Part shown: one piece after another, positions 20,884 through 25,478 of the stretch | Layout: every line of letters begins with the position of its first letter | Numbering within the stretch: the first letter of the stretch is position 1 | Program-made: the position numbers and the translations under genes | Source: an uncultured Bacilli bacterium | GTDB lineage: Bacteria; Bacillota_I; Bacilli_A; RF39; UBA660 | Length of the DNA stretch: 25,478 bases | Direction of reading: 5' to 3' | Assembly: GCA_948479395.1 (NCBI GenBank) | Contig: CAOLUI010000014.1 | Location: forward strand, 1-25,478 | Notes under the pieces: generated by a model | The model's input: the letters and a program-made list of their open reading frames with translations, nothing else | Database searches by the model: none | What the model was told of the DNA's origin: nothing

Positions 20884-23445
20884 ATGAATGTTTTAAACAT
20901 ATTAACAAAAAGAAATTTGTTATTAAATAAAAAGAGAACAATTGTTACAATTATTGGTATTTTATTATCAACCGCTTTAATTGTTTGTGTTTCAGGAATG
21001 GTTACGAGTTTTCAGAGAACTTTAATTAATGCAACTATTAAAAGTGATGGAAATTTTCATGTTTTAATTGAAAATATGGAAGAAAAAGATTTAGGAATTT
21101 TGGAAAATAACCGTGATATTGAGGATTATTATTTACTAGAAAATTTAGGGTATGCGGAGTTTGACTCATTAAATACTTATAAACCTTATCTTTATGTTCG
21201 CGCCTTTGATGATAAATCCTTAAAGAATATGGGGATAGAATTATTAGAGGGTAGATTACCAGAAAATAGCCATGAAATTTTATTAAGTGAACATACTATA
21301 AAAGATGGCGGTTTAAATAAAAATGTTGGAGATACAATTACTTTGAATTTAGGCAAAAGGTATAGTAGGGATGAAAACGGAGAATATGAATTAACACAAA
21401 GCAATCCTTTTGTCGTAGAAGAGAGTGAAGATAATTTAGAAGAACCAGAATCTCGAGAATATTTAAAATTAGAAAGTGAAAAAACATATACAATTGTGGG
21501 TGTTATGAAAAGACCATCTTCTACAATAGAAAGTTACGAAGCTCCAGGATATACTTGCATAACTTATAAAGAAAATGTAATAGATAAGAAAAGTGCAGCA
21601 ATCATTTTTAAAAATCCTCGTCATTATAGTAAAAAGACAGAAAATATTGTAGGGAAAAAATATGATTATAAATATAATAGTGAACTTTTAAGGTATCTTG
21701 GAGTAACTGAGAGTGGAATGATGAATGCTCTATATGTAGTGGCAATTGTCGTTATAAGTATCATTATTATTTCTAGTATATTTGTTATAAAAAATAGTTT
21801 TGCTATTTCAATAACAGAAAAATATAAAATGTATGGTATGCTTCGTAGTGTAGGATCTACTAGTAAACAAATTAAGAAAAATGTTTTATTTGAGGGATTT
21901 ATTTTAGGCTTAATTGCGATTCCTTTAGGAATTTTATTGGGAATTTTAGCAATTGTTATTTTAATATTTTTAATGAATTTTATTTTAGCAGATTCTTTAA
22001 ATAATATGAAATTTGTTTATGATACACCAATTTTTCCAATTTTGTTATCTATTCTTTTAGCAAGCATTACGATTTATTTTTCGACTGTATTTACAGCAAA
22101 AAGGGCTGCTAAGATTACTGCAATTGAAGCTATAAGAGGTAATCAAGATATTAAGATTAAACGAAAAAAATTGAAAACACCAAAAATTATTCATAAATTA
22201 TTTAAAATGGGAGGAGTAATTGCTTATAAAAATTTAAAAAGAAATAAGAAAAAATATCGTACTACCGTTATTTCGATTGCTATTAGTGTATTCATTTTTA
22301 TCTCTTTATCCTCATTTATAGATTTTGGATTTAAAATGACGGGTTTATATTATAGTGAACTTAGTTATAACATGGCGATTTATTCTAGTTTAGAAGAAAA
22401 AGAAATGCAAGAATTATTTGAAAAACTAAAAAGCAATAGTGGAGTAGAACGCTCAAGTTATTTACGTTTAGGAGTTTTAAATCTTGATGCAAAAAAATAT
22501 GGATCTGATTTTGGGCGTAAGATTTTAGATTCTTATGGATATGATGAGGATAATACGATGAATATTAATGTTTATGCAGTTGGAGAAGAGGAATATAAAG
22601 ATTATTTAAATGATTTGGGCCTTCATAATGAGAATATCAAAAATAAAGGAATCTTAATTGATGAGTATCAAGAAGTAATTAATAAAAAGACCCATGTTGG
22701 TAATTTATATAATGTTAAGAATAATGATATAATAACAGGAGTTACCAAACCATTTAGTGATAGTAAAGATGAAAAAGAATTCTCTATTGAAATTATACGT
22801 TCTAATAAAAGACCAATGGGATTGGAACAATTTTATTCAGAAGGTGGATTCTTAATTGTTAGTGATAAAATGTTAGAGGAAAATTTTGATATTAAACCAG
22901 GTTCTATTTACTTAAAAACAAATGATACAGATAGTTTAGAAAATTATTTAGAAAATTTAATGAAGGAAAATACAACTTATAAGGATCTAAATTATAATAA
23001 TATGGATGATTATAGAAAAGAAATGAATTCGATGGTTTTAATTGTTTCTATCTTCTTTTATGGATTTATTACTGTTATTAGTTTAATTGGTATTACAAAT
23101 ATCTTTAATACAATTACTACAAATATGAATTTACGTAGTAAAGAGTTTGCAATGTTAAAAAGTGTTGGGATGACCAAAAAGGAATTTAACCGTATGATTC
23201 GTTTAGAAAGTATTTTTTATGGAACAAAAGCACTTTTGTTTGGTATTCCTCTAGGGCTTGCAGGATCTTTAATAATATATAAAGCATTTACGAACGGACT
23301 TGATTTTGGATATATGTTACCATTAAAAGCTATTATTATTTCGGTTGTTTTTGTAGCAGTGATTATAGGTATTATTATGAAATATTCTTTACAAAAAATT
23401 AATAAACAAAATATTATGGAAACGATACGAAATGAAAATATATAA
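20884..23445 (+). CDS. FtsX-type ABC transporter permease with two FtsX repeats
   Basis: An 853-residue permease. Predicted membrane segments are at about 18-42, 280-303, 338-370, 381-405, 460-480, 716-738, 779-800 and 815-836. Large extracytoplasmic domains lie at about 45-275 and 485-710. Each half ends with the FtsX triple-helix pattern (KYKMYGMLRSVGSTSKQIKK in the first, KEFAMLKSVGMTKKEFNRM in the second). Eight segments in two repeats differ from BceB (about 650 residues, ten segments, one large loop) and recall larger two-repeat peptide-resistance or export permeases. It works with the ATPase just upstream. A terminator follows. Confidence 0.92.
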   Translation: MNVLNILTKRNLLLNKKRTIVTIIGILLSTALIVCVSGMVTSFQRTLINATIKSDGNFHVLIENMEEKDLGILENNRDIEDYYLLENLGYAEFDSLNTYKPYLYVRAFDDKSLKNMGIELLEGRLPENSHEILLSEHTIKDGGLNKNVGDTITLNLGKRYSRDENGEYELTQSNPFVVEESEDNLEEPESREYLKLESEKTYTIVGVMKRPSSTIESYEAPGYTCITYKENVIDKKSAAIIFKNPRHYSKKTENIVGKKYDYKYNSELLRYLGVTESGMMNALYVVAIVVISIIIISSIFVIKNSFAISITEKYKMYGMLRSVGSTSKQIKKNVLFEGFILGLIAIPLGILLGILAIVILIFLMNFILADSLNNMKFVYDTPIFPILLSILLASITIYFSTVFTAKRAAKITAIEAIRGNQDIKIKRKKLKTPKIIHKLFKMGGVIAYKNLKRNKKKYRTTVISIAISVFIFISLSSFIDFGFKMTGLYYSELSYNMAIYSSLEEKEMQELFEKLKSNSGVERSSYLRLGVLNLDAKKYGSDFGRKILDSYGYDEDNTMNINVYAVGEEEYKDYLNDLGLHNENIKNKGILIDEYQEVINKKTHVGNLYNVKNNDIITGVTKPFSDSKDEKEFSIEIIRSNKRPMGLEQFYSEGGFLIVSDKMLEENFDIKPGSIYLKTNDTDSLENYLENLMKENTTYKDLNYNNMDDYRKEMNSMVLIVSIFFYGFITVISLIGITNIFNTITTNMNLRSKEFAMLKSVGMTKKEFNRMIRLESIFYGTKALLFGIPLGLAGSLIIYKAFTNGLDFGYMLPLKAIIISVVFVAVIIGIIMKYSLQKINKQNIMETIRNENI

Positions 23446-23480
23446 AAAGAGTTCTTCAGTGATTAGAGGAACTTCTTTTT
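23446..23480 (+). terminator. Intrinsic terminator after the permease gene
   Basis: AGAGTTCTTC pairs with GAGGAACTTCT with small bulges, followed by TTTTT. Confidence 0.7.
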
Positions 23481-23516
23481 GGTTATATTCTTAATTAATT
23501 TAATTTTAGAAAATTT

Positions 23517-23525
23517 TGGTATAAT
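23517..23525 (+). promoter_or_regulatory. Extended -10 promoter of the two-component system
   Basis: TGGTATAAT with TATAAT at 23520-23525. Confidence 0.6.
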
Positions 23526-23566
23526 AAGCCTATAATAAAATATAAAAAGGAGATTTGGAAGTAATT

Positions 23567-24226
23567 ATGAAAACAATTTTATTAGTTGAGGATAATGAAA
23601 CAATAAGAAAAGGTTTAGATTATTTATTTATGCAAAATTCATTTTTACTTTTAATGGCAGAAAATTTAGAGAAAGCAAGAGTAATGATTAAAACCAAAAA
23701 ATATGATTTAATTATTTTAGATGTAACTTTAACAGATGGTGATGGATTTGAATTTTTAAAAGAATATCAAGATTTTATTCATGTACCAGTCATTTTTTTA
23801 ACAGCTAAAGATTTAGAAGATGATATTGTTAAAGGCTTAGAATTAGGAGCAGTTGATTATATTGTAAAACCTTTTCGTAATCGGGAACTTATTTTGAGAA
23901 TTAATAATGCACTAAAATTTAGTAGAGAAGATAAAAAAATAATTAATATTAAAGATGTTGAAATTAATTTAGCAAATATGCAAATTAGACGAAATAATGA
24001 AGAAATTAGTCTTACCGCTTTAGAATATAAAATTTTTTTGGTTTTGATTGAAAATGCTAATCGAATTGTCACAAGAGAAGCTATTTTAGAAAAAATATAT
24101 AATGAGTCAGGAAATTATGTAAATGATAATACTTTAACCGTTTATATAAAAAGGATTAGAAAAAAATTAGGAATTGATGAGATTATTAAGACTATTAAGG
24201 GAATTGGGTATATGGTGGAGTTTTAA
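23567..24226 (+). CDS. OmpR-family response regulator
   Basis: A 219-residue regulator. The receiver domain has MKTILLVEDNETI (acidic pair), phosphoacceptor Asp in LIILDVTLTDGDGFEF, the conserved Thr in VIFLTAKD and Lys in YIVKPF. The C-terminal winged helix reads SLTALEYKIFLVLIENANRI, then VNDNTLTVYIKRIRKKLG, then IKGIGYMVEF. A TTG at 23555 is only two bases from AAGGAG and the ATG at 23567 is 14 bases from it; the receiver fold fits the ATG, which also has a nearer weak GGAAG. The sensor kinase start overlaps the stop (TAATG). Its own operon and the ABC operon upstream are likely targets. Confidence 0.94.
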   Translation: MKTILLVEDNETIRKGLDYLFMQNSFLLLMAENLEKARVMIKTKKYDLIILDVTLTDGDGFEFLKEYQDFIHVPVIFLTAKDLEDDIVKGLELGAVDYIVKPFRNRELILRINNALKFSREDKKIINIKDVEINLANMQIRRNNEEISLTALEYKIFLVLIENANRIVTREAILEKIYNESGNYVNDNTLTVYIKRIRKKLGIDEIIKTIKGIGYMVEF

Positions 24227-25434
24227 TGAAAAATGAAAGAGTTAAGTTATTTTTAAAATTATTTTTAATTACAATTATGGTTGTCATATTAGGGATAATT
24301 ATTACTAAGAGGGAATATGAAAGTTATAAGAAAAGTATAAATCAATATGTATATGGAGTGGTTAAAAATTTACAAGCTAAATATCCGCAGGTAAGTGAAG
24401 AAGAAATCATTGAGCTTTTAAATCAAGAAGATCGGTATGATTATGATGATTTATTTAAAAAATATGGAATAGATGAAAATAGTGCTATAATTTATAATTT
24501 AGAAAGGAATTATAAAAAAAGTAGAGTAATTAACTTAAGTTTTATTACGAGCATCATTTTAGTAGGAGTATTTTTTTTCTTTTGGTATTATAATTGTTTA
24601 GAGAAAAAAATTAAAGAAATTACTAATTACATGAAAGAAATAAACCATAAGAATTATTTGCTTGGAATATCAGATAATGATGAGGGAGAGTTATCAATTT
24701 TAAGAAATGAAGTTTATAAATCAACCGTGATGTTAAGAGAAGAAAGTGAACATTTAAAAAATGATAAAATAGTTTTAAAAAATTCAATTTCGGATATTTC
24801 TCATCAATTAAAAACACCGCTTACTTCAATTCTTATTATGTTAGATAATATTTTAGATAATCCGAAAATGGATGATAAAACAAAAAATGATTTTATTGTG
24901 AATGTTCATCATCAAGTGGAACATATTAATTTTTTAATTGTTTCTTTGTTAAAGTTATCAAGAATTGATGCCGATGTAGTGGAGTTTAAAAAAGAAAGTA
25001 TAAATGTTTTGAAAATAGTTAAAGAGGTAGAAAAAAATGTTGAAGTATTAAGAGAAGTCAAAGAGATTAATATTGTTTTGGAAATAGATAAAAGTGTATT
25101 TTATGAAGGAGATTATAAATGGGAATTAGAAGCTTTAACTAATTTAGTTAGAAATGCTCTAGAATATTCCAAACAAGGAGGAATAATAGAAATAAAAGCG
25201 GAAGATAATCCCTTATATACTAAAATTAGTATAAAAGATTATGGTAAAGGAATGAGTAAACAAGAATTAAAAAATATTTTTAAGCGTTTTTATAAAGGAG
25301 AAAATAGTTCTAGTGATAGTATAGGAATAGGTCTTAATTTGGCCCAAAAGATCATTGAAAAAGATAATGGTTATATTAAAGTAATTTCGAAGAAGAATGA
25401 AGGAACGCTTTTTGAAATTCGTTATATTAAGTAA
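24226..25434 (+). CDS. Sensor histidine kinase
   Basis: A 402-residue membrane kinase. Membrane helices lie at about 10-26 and 103-122 and flank an extracellular sensor of about 75 residues. A short HAMP-like linker leads to the HisKA motif SDISHQLKTPLTS with phosphoacceptor His193. The catalytic domain shows the N box LVRNALEYS, G1 DYGKGM, the F-like FKRFYKGENSSSDS and G2 GIGLNLAQKII. BceS-type kinases lack an extracellular sensor, so this one may detect its signal directly. It is translationally coupled to the response regulator by the one-base overlap of stop and start. Ligand unknown. Confidence 0.94.
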   Translation: MKNERVKLFLKLFLITIMVVILGIIITKREYESYKKSINQYVYGVVKNLQAKYPQVSEEEIIELLNQEDRYDYDDLFKKYGIDENSAIIYNLERNYKKSRVINLSFITSIILVGVFFFFWYYNCLEKKIKEITNYMKEINHKNYLLGISDNDEGELSILRNEVYKSTVMLREESEHLKNDKIVLKNSISDISHQLKTPLTSILIMLDNILDNPKMDDKTKNDFIVNVHHQVEHINFLIVSLLKLSRIDADVVEFKKESINVLKIVKEVEKNVEVLREVKEINIVLEIDKSVFYEGDYKWELEALTNLVRNALEYSKQGGIIEIKAEDNPLYTKISIKDYGKGMSKQELKNIFKRFYKGENSSSDSIGIGLNLAQKIIEKDNGYIKVISKKNEGTLFEIRYIK

Positions 25435-25443
25435 TTATTTTTA

Positions 25444-25472
25444 TTGTCTAAAAAAAAGATAAATGCTATAAT
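25444..25472 (+). promoter_or_regulatory. Sigma-A promoter for a gene beyond the right edge
   Basis: TTGTCT (25444-25449), exactly 17 bases, then TATAAT (25467-25472) preceded by TGC, an extended -10. Confidence 0.8.
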
Positions 25473-25478
25473 TAAGAT

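Overview
The window is AT-rich DNA from a low-GC Gram-positive bacterium, most likely an uncultured member of the Bacilli. The evidence is RNase J on a YlxM/FtsY/Ffh background, AAGGAG and GGTGAT ribosome sites, sigma-A promoters with many extended -10 boxes, a sortase-like wall anchor and a spore-coat-like protein. TGA is used as a stop, so this is not the Mycoplasma code. No species can be named from the sequence alone.

Layout. (1) 1-6089: a broken surface-protein gene entering from the left edge, RNase J on the minus strand, a prepilin-like gene, then ftsY and ylxM, a Cys-repeat wall-anchored protein, a G10 tract and a second surface-protein remnant. (2) 6090-8973: ffh and fhs. Surface genes therefore split the usual ftsY-ylxM-ffh group. 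(3) 9009-13861: a spore-coat-like gene cut in two by an element that I place at 9209-13737 (4529 bp). It carries an ATP-grasp gene with an in-frame stop, an IS200/IS605-like end relic, a 58-codon ORF, a large serine recombinase and a DUF4143 ATPase. (4) 13952-16433: a second prepilin-like gene, a two-domain predicted nuclease (DUF2779 type) and rpoZ. (5) 16461-18547: a retron (reverse transcriptase plus a recognisable msr-msd RNA) on the minus strand next to tRNA-Ala(UGC), a 99-codon unknown gene and tRNA-Gln(CUG). (6) 18690-25478: an Asn-rich membrane protein, then an ABC transporter (ATPase and FtsX-type permease) with a response regulator and a sensor kinase.

Main discovery. The two halves of the coat gene are 4.5 kb apart. 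Joining them at a CA dinucleotide shared by both element ends restores one 107-codon frame, with the junction reading EVPHIIPCHTT. The same CA is the exact dyad centre of the inner arms (22 of 28 positions match), as expected for a large serine recombinase attP. This resembles the skin/sigK and SPbeta/spsM elements, which leave spore genes during sporulation, but on a much smaller scale. Whether excision happens, and when, is untested.

Second discovery. The reverse transcriptase has both retron hallmarks, NAxxH and VTG. The region just upstream has matching a1/a2 arms (11 bp), an msr hairpin and an msd hairpin. No effector gene is adjacent, so the retron is either effector-free or uses an unlinked partner.
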